This document shows, one piece after another, positions 47,711 through 58,359 of a DNA stretch of 64,000 nucleotides (its first letter is position 1; each line of letters opens with the position of its first letter). The DNA comes from Lethocerus indicus. Its lineage: Eukaryota; Arthropoda; Insecta; Hemiptera; Belostomatidae. Below the pieces are notes generated by a model, which was not told the origin of the DNA, did not search any database, and saw only the letters and a program-made list of their open reading frames with translations. The position numbers were made by a program, and so were the translations under genes. The stretch spans positions 1-64,000 of the forward strand of contig JACDQD010000127.1 in NCBI GenBank assembly GCA_019843655.1, read 5' to 3'.

Positions 47711-47833
47711 CCTTGAAGAATTGATGAAATCTGGCGAAATGTAACCGCGGTCAAATTTCATTCCTTCGATAACTTCGAGCTCGTCGTTCAACGTCTTGCC
47801 GTCCTTGACCGTTATTACGCCCTCCTTGCCAAC
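47711..47833 (-). CDS. HSPD1: HSP60 exon 5
   Basis: 41 codons, [20 protein letters not shown] ... [14 protein letters not shown]. Donor AAGG|GTGAGT gives phase 0, but exon 6 needs one leftover base. A fourth G in this GGG run would repair the junction. Confidence 0.95.
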
Positions 47834-48125
47834 CTTTGACAAAAACAAACAACGTGTCAATAATGCCGGTGGGGGGGGGGGAGAAAACTCAGTCGATTAG
47901 TCGAGTTTAGTAGCCGTTTATTAATCTTATTATATAGAGATAATTGTATTCGAAGCGGATAAAACTATTTCTTGTTGTAAATTGTTTCGAAAACCCCCGT
48001 TTGCGATCCGAGAAATCGTATTATAAAATCGGATTGTCGTCCCCCCAACCACCACCGCCACTCTCCAACACCCGACTCCGTAATTGTTCGATAAACAATT
48101 AAAATTCCCGGTATCGATACCTTCC

Positions 48126-48167
48126 TTAGGAGTTCATCCTAAGAGCCGTACGATGTAACCGGTACAT
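48126..48167 (-). pseudogene. duplicated fragment of HSP60 exon 1
   Basis: Inside HSP60 intron 4. It repeats the start of exon 1 ([13 protein letters not shown] against [13 protein letters not shown]) with the same upstream TTTACAG acceptor and about 350 bp of matching upstream DNA (48.13-48.5 against 50.53-50.9 kb). After 13 codons it hits TAA and is joined to a copy of the exon 4 donor region (48070-48125 matches 48755-48810). It is a chimeric duplication. Confidence 0.8.
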
Positions 48168-48806
48168 CTGTAAACGCAAAATTAACGTTAAACGGTCGGC
48201 GTTTTAAACTTCCGATACGCGCGACAATTCCACCGAAAACAATAAAATAACGGGCGCAATCAGTACGAAATCCGTTCGGTAAATTACCAATTTACGGTCC
48301 TCCGCCTGACCGACGTACGTAGCACCGATTGTTCCGTAATATTGTATATATATATATATATATATATATGAGAAAGGTGCTCAACGTGGACACTAAACAT
48401 TATTTGCTGGAGTTGTACAATTTCGTGGAACATTATTCGGACAAAGCCGTCCTCGTTTTAACCCATTTTCGGGCATATTATAATATTACAAAACATCATT
48501 CATTATATATATATATATATATATATATATGGCGAATGGGATATATATCGAATGATATAGCGAGGCGACACAATATGCTGAAATCGTCGTACATTTTATA
48601 AGAGATAAAAATTATCGGGAATCCTCACCGAGGGATTGAACGCTTCCTACGCATGAAAATAAAAAAATTCTTATTAGTATAAATAGAAAAAAAAAAAAAA
48701 TTTCTATGGTTCGACGCATCTATTTCGACCGTTGTTATAACGTTCGCCTCTCTAACACCCGACTCCGTAATTGTTCGATAAACAATTAAAATTCCGGTAT
48801 CGATAC

Positions 48807-48955
48807 CTTCTTCATCGCGGTCGAAATTAGTTCGCCAATGTTCTTGTCCCCGTTGGCCGATATTGTGGCGACCTGGGCTATCTCTTCGGGCGTCGTCACC
48901 GGTTTCGACATCTCCTTCAGGCAGTCCTTCACCTTGTCGACGGCCAGCATTACAC
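48807..48955 (-). CDS. HSPD1: HSP60 exon 4
   Basis: [49 protein letters not shown]. Classical HSP60 ([15 protein letters not shown]). Acceptor ATTACACC side reads TGCAG|GTGTAATG (phase 1); donor GTATCG, phase 0. Confidence 0.97.
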
Positions 48956-49090
48956 CTGCACCGAAGAGGCATCCGACAAAATTTAACCGACCGGCGGATT
49001 ATCCCGTATATAACTCGGTTGGAAAAAAAAAAAAAAAATTGAATTTTTTCTCCCGGCTGTATCCGAGGGCTCGACATAAATTGTCCTCAC

Positions 49091-49166
49091 CTTTCCTGAT
49101 CTCGATCGGGTTGGCGCCCTTCGTGATGTGTTCGAAACCCTCCTTGGCGATGGCCCTGGCCAGTAC
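49091..49166 (-). CDS. HSPD1: HSP60 exon 3
   Basis: [25 protein letters not shown] plus one base. Acceptor CCGTTTTCAG, donor GTGAGG. Confidence 0.96.
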
Positions 49167-49243
49167 CTGAAAACGGTAGCCAGTATAATAACAGGACAGT
49201 GCGTCACCCGGACCGATGTTACCGTTGCGTCGTTGCCACTTAC

Positions 49244-49420
49244 CGTCGCCGTCGTCGTGCCGTCGCCGGCCTCCTCGTTCGTGTTGTTCGCGACGTCCTG
49301 CACAAGTTTGGCGCCGATGTTCTGAAATTTGTCCTTCAGCTCGACGCACTTGGCCACAGTCACGCCGTCCTTCGTGATCTTCGGTGATCCCCACGACTGT
49401 TCCAGTATAACGTTCCTGCC
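49244..49420 (-). CDS. HSPD1: HSP60 exon 2 (GDGTTT nucleotide motif)
   Basis: 59 codons from [19 protein letters not shown] through [21 protein letters not shown] binds the ATP phosphates in chaperonins; its aspartate is present. Acceptor TTTTCTCCAG, donor GTAAGT, phase 0. Confidence 0.97.
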
Positions 49421-49495
49421 CTGGAGAAAATGGAATTGAATATAAAATAATTTTTTCACTCGGCCACAACGCAACTTCTCCACTACCGGTACAAT

Positions 49496-49653
49496 ACCGA
49501 GCGTCAGAGCCAACTGTATATCCTGCGACGGGTTGGTACCGGCGCGACCGCGATTGGACTCGAGTGCAGAGAACCTGCAGGGTCCGGAGAGGTCGCAAGG
49601 TACCTACACCCCGTCGTCATAGAATGGTTTAACTGTATCATCATTCGCTCGGT
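49496..49653 (-). ncRNA. candidate long box C/D RNA family 3, copy 3
   Basis: Stem ACCGAGC/GCTCGGT, box C ATGATGA, box D CTGA; 158 nt, HSP60 intron 1. Its 3' end is about 75 nt upstream of the exon 2 splice acceptor, the distance typical of intron-processed box C/D RNAs. Confidence 0.48.
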
Positions 49654-49703
49654 TCTACGACCGAAAATGTCCGACAATCTGTATAATATAATCTAAAAAC
49701 GGT

Positions 49704-49794
49704 GTACAGTTCAGACGGCCAAAGGTCGACAACACGTCAAACGGTTCAGCTCGATAATGCGAAACCAAAACTCGGTTCATCATCATAACTGTAC
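49704..49794 (-). ncRNA. candidate box C/D snoRNA family 2, copy 3
   Basis: 91 nt. Stem GTACAGTT/AACTGTAC, box C ATGATGA, CTGA at D' and D, guide GTCGACCTTTGGCCGT unchanged. The D' guide differs from copies 1 and 4 (ATTATCGAG in place of ATTGTTATG). HSP60 intron 1, sense. Confidence 0.65.
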
Positions 49795-50036
49795 GTTATC
49801 TATAATTTACCCGGCCGATCGCAACTTACGACGACGTGCATTCCATAATTATCTATAACACATCAGGAATTGGCGTCCGTAATGCCAATGACGCAATTAC
49901 GAAATGGTTCGACAACTCTTTACTGTTCAACGACTATTTAATAATACAATATTTAATATTTAATTTTCAGTAATACGAGTCTGGGCCTATATCCCGAGCC
50001 ATATCGAAGAACCGAGGATGTCCTCGGGGGATTGAT

Positions 50037-50194
50037 ACCGAGCATCAGAGCCAACTGTATATCCTGCGACGGGTTGGTACCGGCGCGACCGCGAGTGGAC
50101 TCGAGTGCAGAGAACCTGCAGGGTCCGGAGAGGTCGCAGGGTACGTACACCCCGTCGTCATAGAATGGTTTAACTGTATCATCATTCGCTCGGT
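50037..50194 (-). ncRNA. candidate long box C/D RNA family 3, copy 4
   Basis: As copy 1: 158 nt, same stem and boxes, nearly the same interior. HSP60 intron 1. Confidence 0.45.
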
Positions 50195-50250
50195 TCTACG
50201 ACCGAAAATGTCCGACAATCTGTCTAATGTAATAAGAATCTAAAAACTGT

Positions 50251-50339
50251 GTACAGTTCAGACGGCCAAAGGTCGACAACACGTCAAAAGATTCAGCGTA
50301 ACAATGCGAAACCAATTTGGTTAATCATCATAACTGTAC
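50251..50339 (-). ncRNA. candidate box C/D snoRNA family 2, copy 4
   Basis: 89 nt, very close to copy 1 with intact stem, C, D' and D boxes. HSP60 intron 1, sense, about 80 nt after the exon 1 donor. Confidence 0.65.
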
Positions 50340-50417
50340 GTTGTCCAGAATTTACCCGGCGACTCTAGGTTTCATTTATATTTACCAGGTATATTATATA
50401 AATTCAATCGTACGCAC

Positions 50418-50570
50418 TTTGGGTCCGAGTGTGACCGCTACTGCGTCGGCCAATATGTCGACGCCCTGCAGCATCAGCCCTCTGACGTCGGGTCCGAACC
50501 TGACGTCTTTCGCGTACCACCTCCTCGTCAGTGAGTTCATCCTAAGCGCCGTACGAGGTAACCGGTACAT
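50418..50570 (-). CDS. HSPD1: mitochondrial chaperonin HSP60, exon 1 (start)
   Basis: HSP60 forms the ring chamber that folds imported proteins in the mitochondrial matrix, with HSP10 as lid. This exon starts [20 protein letters not shown], an Arg/Ser-rich targeting peptide without acidic residues; cleavage near WYAKDV is expected. It continues into [18 protein letters not shown] and [10 protein letters not shown]; donor AAA|GTGCGT, phase 0. An acceptor, GCGTTTACAG, lies directly before the ATG, so there is at least one non-coding exon upstream. The 12 coding exons sum to 1,714 nt, two bases short of 571 codons plus stop, the usual family length; the two missing bases are at exons 5/6 and 6. 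Confidence 0.95.
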
Positions 50571-50717
50571 CTGTAAACGCAAAATTAACGTTAACGGTAG
50601 GCATTTTAAACTTATATTATTGCGCGACAATTATCAGTACGAAATCCATTGGTAAATTACCAATTTACGGTCCTCCGTCTGACCACGAACCTAGCATTGT
50701 TCCGTAATATCCTATAT

Positions 50718-50718
<1 letters not shown>

Positions 50719-50775
<57 letters not shown>
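50719..50775. repeat. (TA)n tracts in the HSP60 5' intron region
   Basis: TA runs at 50719-50775 and 50895-50962 bracket a 120-bp segment (AACGTGGACAT..., TTTGCTGGAGTCGTACAAT) also found with TA runs at 48371-48530. A third copy of the outer part (AACCCATTTTTGGGCATATT, ACAAAACATTATTCG) with TA run is at 51135-51300. Together they form a dispersed element that carries TA runs. Confidence 0.75.
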
Positions 50776-50777
<2 letters not shown>

Positions 50778-50897
50778 AAGGTGTTCAACGTGGACATAAA
50801 CAAACATTATTTGCTGGAGTCGTACAATTTCGTGGAACATTATTCGTGGACAAAGCCGTCACACCGAGTGGATACAGCATTTTTAATAGGCGAGGAC

Positions 50898-50965
<68 letters not shown>

Positions 50966-51194
50966 TTAATTGAATATTATGCGCTGTTGGCTTGAGGTTG
51001 AGTCTACCCGTGTCCTGAATGCGAAAAGAATACGTCGAAATAGATACGATATATCGAATTAAGCGTATATATCGATATATAACTCGCATGTTAGGTCATC
51101 AGTGGGGGAGGAGGGGCCCCCCCCCTCCCCCATTCCACGTTTTAACCCATTTTTGGGCATATTATAATATTACAAAACATTATTCGTTATACAT

Positions 51195-51258
<64 letters not shown>

Positions 51259-51435
51259 TGGATCGATATCGAAAATCGTCTTACGTTTTATAAGAGATAA
51301 AATTTTTTTTTCATTTCATACAATAATTAATTTTTCTATACAAAGCCTGTTGACGGGTAAATTCACGTCAAGGAGTAATAATTTAAGCGATGATATAAAA
51401 TTTTGGGGTTAAAATGCCCCCTTCCTCCCCCAACA

Positions 51436-51710
51436 CTGATGACGTAATGGACGAGGTCGATATATATCGATATATCCGTTCCCATTCGATATATCGTGAC
51501 GTACACACGCTGTAGGCGACTGCAGCTTTATTATTTCAATTATTTTGCTTATTGACGCGTGACGTTTTATGTATATTTTTTTTTCACGAGTTAAAAAGAG
51601 AATATTTCAGTCATGAAATGTGCGCAAAGACCGTGTTGTGTCAAATAGTGGCGATGACGTCGTCGATATATCGATATATATATATATCGACCTCGCCCAT
51701 TACGTCATCA
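51436..51710. mobile_element. inverted-repeat element, CACTGATGACGTAAT ends
   Basis: Left end CACTGATGACGTAATGGACG, AGGTCGATATATATCG; right end is its reverse complement (CGATATATATATATCGACCT, CGCCCATTACGTCATCAGTG). The arms are about 45 bp and the body about 180 bp with no coding capacity. It looks like a MITE; a related end (GTCATCAGTGGGGG) occurs at 51093-51107. Confidence 0.75.
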
Positions 51711-52280
51711 GTGGTCGGCCCCACCACCCCCCCCCACCCGAAATTCTGAATTTTAACCAAATTATTGTTAAATTGCGACCTCGTTTTCCTTACCTCGATT
51801 GAACGATCGTATGCCGAATTTCCCGATTATCGAGAGCAGAAAAGAAAAAAAACTCGACGTCTCAGAAGAAAAGTCGTTTTCTTCGTCGGACGGCGAATAA
51901 TATTTATTTTTTACGTTGTCCGGGCCGACGTTCGAATAAAAAAAAAAAAAAACGGACATAGGACGATCGTCCATATTATTTTTGTATTTTGTATAATCCG
52001 TTTATAAACCTTCGTACAATTAAAATCTTTTTGACAGCGCGACGTATGTAAAATAGAAGAATTAGGGTCGGGAAAAATACAACAGGAGCGCGAAATATAT
52101 CGCTGAAATTATCCCAAAATATACGATCGTAAAAAACCGGATACAACAAAATACGAACGGTTTCGGTCGATCCTCAAAACAAAAAAAAAAAAAAACCGTA
52201 CAGGGACAAGAAAAACGCGTCCAGAGTACAAAAGAGACACCGATATAATAGCGGCGAGTACAATTTATTTTAGTTTATTT
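51711..52280. other. A/T-rich DNA, no gene seen
   Basis: Contains poly-A/T runs and short open frames without recognisable content, up to the start of the M1 array. Confidence 0.4.
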
Positions 52281-52284
52281 AGTT

Positions 52285-55200
52285 TATTTTAGCTGAGGGA
52301 GAGGAAGACGAGTGGAGCCTAAGAGGGGATCTGGAGACGTCGGGAGGACGACTACCGAAGGATGAGGTGAGCCCGAAACTGGGGGACCTGGAGACACCGG
52401 GAGGCCGAGGGAGAGGAAGACGAGTGGAGCCTAAGAGGGGATCTGGAGACGTCGAGGGAGCCTAAGAGGGATCTGGAGGCTCGGGAGGGAGAGGAAGACG
52501 AGGGAGCCTAAGAGGGGATCTGAAGGAAGGATGAGGTGCCCGAAACTGGGGACCTGAGAACTGGGGAGAGGAAGACCTGGAGACGTCGGGAGGACCTACC
52601 GGGAGGCTGAAACTGGGAGAGGAAGAAGACGAGTGGAGCCTAAGAGGGGACCTGGAGACGTCGGGAGGACGACTACCGAAGGATGAGGTGAGCCCGAAAC
52701 TGGGGGACCTGGAGACACCGAGAGGCTGAGGGAGAGGAAGACGAGTGGAGCCTAAGAGGGGATCTGGAGACGTCGGGAGGACGACTACCGAAGGATGAGG
52801 TAAGCCCGAAACTGGGGGACCTGGAGACACCGGGAGGCTGAGGGAGAGGAAGACGAGTGGAGCCTAAGAGGGGATCTGGAGACGTCGGGAGGACGACTGG
52901 GGACTGGAGACACCGGATGAGGTGAGCCCGAAACTGGGGACCTGGAGACACCGGGAGGCTGAGGGAGAGGGAAGAAGGAGCCTAAGAGGGGATCTGGAGA
53001 CGTCGGGAGGACGACTACCGAAGGATGAGGTAAGCCCGAAACTGGGGACCTGGAGACACCGGGAGGGAGAGGAAGACGAGGGAGCCTAAGAGGGAGAGAC
53101 CGGGAGGACGACTACCGAAGGATGAGGTGAGCCCGAAACTGGGGACCTGGAGACACCGAGAGGCTGAGGGAGAGGAAGACGAGTGGAGCCTAAGAGGGGA
53201 TCTGGAGACGTCGGGAGGACGACTACCGAAGGATGAGGTAAGCCCGAAACTGGGGACCTGGAGACACCGAAAGGCCGAGGGATCTGAGACGTCGAGGAGA
53301 CTACCGAGGATGGGTAGCCTAAGAGGGACTGGAGCTGAGGGAGAGACGTCGGGAGGACGACTACCGGGATGAGGGACCTGAAACTGGGGACCTGGAGAGA
53401 CACCGGATGAGGGGCCTAAGAGGGGATCTGGAGACGTCGGGAGGACGACTACTGAAGGATGAGGTAAGCCTGAAACTGGGGACCTGGAGACAAAGGCTGG
53501 GGAGAGGAAGGGAGGGAGAGGAAGACCTAAGAGGGATCTGGAGACGTCGGGAGGACGACTACCGAAGGATGAGGTAAGCCTGAAACTGGGGACTGGAGAC
53601 ACCGAGGCTGAGGGAGAGGAAGACGAGGGAGCCTAAGAGGGATCTGGAGACGTCGAGGACGACTCCTGAAACTGGGGACGGAGGGAGAGAGGAAGAGATG
53701 AGGGGAGGACGACTACCGAAGGATGAGGTAAGCCCGAAACTGGGGGACCTGGAGACACCGGAAGGCTGAGGGAGAGGAAGACGAGTGGAGCCTAAGAGGG
53801 GATCTGGAGACGTCGGGAGGACGACTACCGAAGGATGAGGTAAGCCCGAAACTGGGGGACCTGGAGACACCGAAAGGCTGAGGGAGAGGAAGACGAGTGG
53901 AGCCTAAGAGGGGATCTGGAGACGTCGGGAGGACGACTAGCGAAGGATGAGGTGAGCCCGAAACTGGGGGACCTGGAGACACCGGGAGGCTGAGGGAGAG
54001 GAAGACGAGTGGAGCCTAAGAGGGGATCTGGAGACGTCGGGAGGACGACTACCGGAGGATGAGGTAAGCCCGAAACTGGGACCTGGAGACACCGGAGGCT
54101 GAGGGAGAGGAAGACGAGGGAGCCTAAGAGGGATCTGGAGACGGGAGGACGACTACCGAAGGATGAGGTAAGCCCGAAACTGGGGGACCTGGAGACACCG
54201 AAAGGCTGAGGGAGAGGAAGACGAGTGGAGCCTAAGAGGGGATCTGGAGACGTCGGGAGGCCGACTACCGGAGGATGAGGTGAGCCTGAAACTGGGGACC
54301 CTGGAGACGCTGAGGCTGAGGGAGAGGAAGACGAGTGGAGCCTAAGAGGGGATCTGGAGACGTCGGGAGGACGACTACCGAAGGATGAGGTAAGCCCGAA
54401 ACTGGGGGACCTGGAGACACCGGGAGGCTGAGGGTCAGGAAGACGAGTGGAGCCTAAGAGGGGATCTGGAGACGTCGGGAGGACGACTACCGAAGGATGA
54501 GGTGAGCCCGAAACTGGGGGACCTGGAGACACCGGGAGGCTGAGGGAGAGGAAGACGAGTGGAGCCTAAGAGGGGATCTGGAGACGTCGGGAGGACGACT
54601 ACCGAAGGATGAGGTAAGCCCGAAACTGGGGGACCTGGAGACACCGGGAGGCTGAGGGAGAGGAAGACGAGGAGGAGGCTGGAGACGTCGGGAGGACGAC
54701 TACCGAGGATGAGGTAAGCCCGAAACTGGGGACCTGGAGACACCGGAGGCTGAGGGAGACGAGGGAGCCTAAGAGGGATCTGGAGACGGGAGGACGACTA
54801 CGAAGGATGAGGCCTGAGGGGGACCTGGAGACACCGGGAGGCTGAGGGAGAGGAAGACGAGTGGAGCCTAAGAGGGGATCTGGAGACGTCGGGAGGACGA
54901 CTACCGGAGGATGAGGTAAGCCCGAAACTGGGGGACCTGGAGACACCGGGAGGCTGAGGGAGAGGAAGACGAGTGGAGCCTAAGAGGGGATCTGGAGACG
55001 TCGGGAGGACGACTACCGAAGGATGAGGTAAGCCCGAAACTGGGACCTGGAGACACCGGCAGGCTGAGGGTCAGGAAGACGAGTGGAGCCTAAGAGGCGA
55101 CCTGGAGACTCAGGAGGCCGACTACCGGAGGATGAGGTAAGCCCGAAACTGGGGGACCTGGAGACACCGGGAGGCTGAGGGAGAGGAAGACGAGTGGAGC

Positions 55201-55345
55201 CTAAGACGGGACCTGGAGACCTCGGGAGGACGACTACCGGAGGATGAGGTAAGCCCGAAACTGGGGGACCTGGAGACACCGAGAGGCTGAGGGAGAGGAA
55301 GACGAGTGGAGCCTAAGACGTCGGGAGGACGACTCCGGGACGAGA
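52285..55345. repeat. M1 minisatellite array (forward), about 107-bp unit
   Basis: Unit: GAGGAAGACGAGTGGAGCC, TAAGAGGGGATCTGGAGACG, TCGGGAGGACGACTACCG, AAGGATGAGGTAAGCCCG, AAACTGGGGGACCTGGAGAC. Almost every unit contains GAG|GTAAGC or GAG|GTGAGC, a good 5' splice-site sequence on the + strand. Regular at 53.7-55.3 kb, degraded at 52.4-53.7 kb. It ends CGGGACGAGAGGCC just before the HSP10-like gene. Confidence 0.95.
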
Positions 55346-55437
55346 GGCCAGTCTTCGTCCTAGTCTGGCGAAGATTAAGCTTAGATGTACCGTCGCATAT
55401 GTGAACGGCGGATAATGGACAGGCGGTCGGTCGGCAG

Positions 55438-55608
55438 GCCGGCGCCATGTTGAGGATCAAGAGGGTGATGCCGCTGATGGACCGCGTGCTGGTCAGGAGG
55501 GATACGGCGGCGGCCACCAGCCGTGGAGGAATCGTCATACCGGAGAAGGCCCAGCCGAAAGAACTGCGGGGTACAGTGCTGGCGGTGGGACCGGGCGCCA
55601 GGAACCAG
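55438..55608 (+). CDS. HSP10-like paralogue, first coding exon seen
   Basis: Encodes RVMPLMDRVLVRRDT, then the mobile-loop region TSRGGIVIPEKAQPKELRGT and VLAVGPGARNQ, clearly the co-chaperonin fold. An acceptor (TCGGCAG|GCC) lies at 55437. If an ATG-only exon is spliced in, the product starts MAGAMLRIK; if not, the ATG at 55447 starts it. The same architecture occurs in the other HSP10 copy at 63561. The donor after NQ is GTCCAT, poorer than GTGAGT in that copy, and read-through stops two codons later. It is about 60% identical to the other copy over this exon. Confidence 0.8.
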
Positions 55609-55696
55609 GTCCATTAACAATACTCTCTAATTCGTGAACTGTAAAGACGGAAGGGAGGAGGGGCCGAGTCGATAATGGATGCTGTCGTTCCAGCAG

Positions 55697-55869
55697 AACG
55701 GTGTGTTCATCAGACCCCAGCTGTCGGTCGGCGACCGCGTCCTCCTTCCAAAGTGGGGCGGAATCAGCGTCAAGATTGGCCGGGACGAGGGTGAGGGTGA
55801 GGGGAGGAGGAGGACGACAGCTACCAGATATTCAAGGAGAACGAGATATTGGCCAAAATACCCGCCTGA
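55697..55869 (+). CDS. HSP10-like paralogue, last exon (apparent frameshift)
   Basis: Acceptor CGTTCCAGCAG (a CAGCAG pair gives two possible sites). Encodes NGVFIRPQLSVGDRVLLPK WGG, then an acidic linker, and, in the next frame, DDSYQIFKENEILAKIPA with TGA. SVGDRVLLP and the ILAK end are standard for HSP10. The frame breaks at about 55800-55806 in a GGGG run; one more G would restore it. It could be an assembly error, or the copy may be decaying, since its donor is also weak. Confidence 0.78.
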
Positions 55870-56340
55870 CGACGCCGACAATATTCGTAGTTATGAAGTT
55901 ATCGACTGTTGTTCATTTAACCGAGTTGTAATTAGATAAATATATTCAACAATTATCAACAGTTGGCCAGAATTTATGGATTTCTGTAAGGTTAAAATGT
56001 ACTGTAGTGGAGGTTATCGGGCGTAGTCGATATATCGATTTATACGGGGCGGGGGATGAATCGATATATCGAACTCGTTCGACCATTGGACTGGCCTCCA
56101 TTAAGGCGTCCGACGGGTTATTTTTCTTTTTTCAGTAAATGGAAAGAAAGTAATTACGACGCGAAAAGAAATATATATATAGAAAAAAATAGTATAATAA
56201 AACTAACATGAGTTCGATAATCGATAAAGTTCGATATATCGATTCACCGGTAATATCGATAAATCGATATATATCGAATACACCCGATAACCTGGGGGCC
56301 CCTACAGTAAATTTTAACCAATTTTTAACTATAATATACA
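55870..56340. other. non-coding, ATCGATAT-rich
   Basis: Several short palindromes of the CGATATATCG type at 56026-56070 and 56228-56278, similar to the arms of the 51.4-kb element. No gene seen. Confidence 0.4.

Positions 56341-56418
<78 letters not shown>
56341..56418. repeat. (GT)n-(TA)n compound microsatellite
   Basis: GT run of about 22 bp passing directly into a TA run of about 55 bp. Confidence 0.93.
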
Positions 56419-56421
<3 letters not shown>

Positions 56422-56534
56422 GGTTCATTGAACCCTTCTGGCCCAACAAGGGGGTAGGGGAAAGTGGCCTGTCCTATTTTCGGAAAGTGTTAACCAAAAA
56501 ACGCTGGTTAACACCTGGTTTCACCATTTTCTTA

Positions 56535-57885
56535 TGAGCCCAGAACATTATTTTGTTCAAATATTGGTCAAAAAATGGTTTAAAATACAATTATTTTTTA
56601 CAGCCGAAATAGCTTTTCAAAGTTGTTTAAAACCCTGTTTTTTTGGAGGCGGAACAGTATTCAAAAATTGTTTAAAACACATTTTTTCGGCAGAAATATT
56701 GTTTATTAAAAGCCTTCTTTTTAAGGCAGAAAATAGTATTTAAAAATGGTTTAAAACCCCGTTATTTTTTTACAGCCGAAATAACTTTTCAAAGTTGGTT
56801 AAAAGCCTGTTTTTTTTAAGGTAGAATAGTATTTAAAAATTGTTTAAAACACATTTTTACAGCTGAAATAGCTTTTCAAAATTGTTTAAAAACCTGTTTT
56901 TAAGGCGGAATAGTATTTAAAAATGTAGTTTTACATTATTTTTACAGCCAAAATAGCTTTTCAAAGTTGTTTAAAACCCTGTTTTAAGGAATAGTATTTA
57001 AAAATGTAGTTTTACATTATTTTTACAGCCAAAATAGCTTTTCAAAGTTCGTATAAAACCCTTCGTTTTGCGGCAGAATAGTATTTAAAAATGTAGTTTT
57101 ACATTATTTTTACAGCCAAAATAGCTTTTCAAAGTTGTATAAAAGCCTGTTTTTAAGGTTGAATAGTATTTAAAAATGGTTTAAAACCTATTTTTACAGC
57201 CAAAATAGCTTTTCAAAGTTGTATAAAACCCTGTTTTAAGGCAGAATAGTGTGTTTAAAAATGTAGTTTTACATTATTTTTACAGCCAAAATAGCTTTTC
57301 AAAGTTGTATAAAAGCCTGTTTTTAAAGGCGGAATAGTATTTAAAAATGGTTTAAAACCTATTTTTACAGCCGAAATAGCTTTTCAAAGTTGTATAAAAG
57401 CCTGTTTTTAAGGCGGAATAGTGCGTTTAAAAATGGTTTAAAACCCATTATTTTTTTTACAGCCAAAATAGCTTTTCAAAATTGTTTAAAACCTGTTTTA
57501 ATAAGGCCTGTTTTAAGGCAAAATAGTATTTAAAAATGGTTTAAAACATTATTTTTACAGCCTGTTTTAAGACAGAATAGTATTTAAAATGGTTGCCAAA
57601 TAGCTTTTCAAAGTTTTAAAAGCCTGTTTTAAAATGGCGGAATAGTATTTAAAATTGTTTAAAATACATTTTTACAGCCGAAATAGCTTTTTAAAATTGT
57701 TTAAAAACCCGTTTTTAAGGCGGAATAGTGTGTTTAAAAATGGTTCAAGACCCATTATTATTTTACAGCCGAAATAGCTTTTCAAAGAATGTTTAAAAAC
57801 CTGTTTCTAAGGCGGAATAGAGTGTTTAAAAACGGTTTAAAATCCCGATTTCAATTTTGAATATCATCCAAAGTCGGTTTAAAAC
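56535..57885. repeat. tandem array, about 85-90-bp unit
   Basis: Units of ACAGCCGAAATAGCTTTTCA, AAGTTGTTTAAAACCCTG, TTTTTAAGGCGGAATAG and TATTTAAAAATGGTTTAAAA. Copies vary in length through indels. No relation to S1 or S2 is seen. Confidence 0.92.
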
Positions 57886-58359
57886 CATTTAAGGCCGTAA
57901 TAGCCAAACATTTTTTTTTACAACCCCTTTTATATAAGCCAAAAATTATCAAGATTTTGATTTCGGAATTGAAAAATTGAAATTTATTTACTGGCGCATA
58001 CATAAAAATATTACGTTTGAACAGCCGATCGGAGGTTTGAAAAAGTTTTGAAAAATAAGCGGGTAAAATTAGGTGAATTCGTTCAGGACGGTACAACCGA
58101 ATCTTATCTGGAGCTTCGATAAATAGACACGAATGTTTAAACGGTGTACAGATAAAAATAGGAGATAATAGACCGGAATATTGCAATTACGGCCAATTCC
58201 CCCCCCCACCGTTTTATTTTTCAATAATTTTTAAAATATCGTTAAAACAGGTTTATTTGTCGGTTGAAAAAAGAGATAACAGCGGACAGCGTTATATAAC
58301 ATAGCCAATTAGTCGTGTGTATTTATTAGTCGAAAATAGTAAAAAAAAAGACTTATCAA

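Noticed and set aside
52460..55280. Minus-strand frames rich in SPGPPVSGLPHPSVVVLPTSPD
   Set aside because: Translations of the M1 minisatellite; other frames of the array are equally open.
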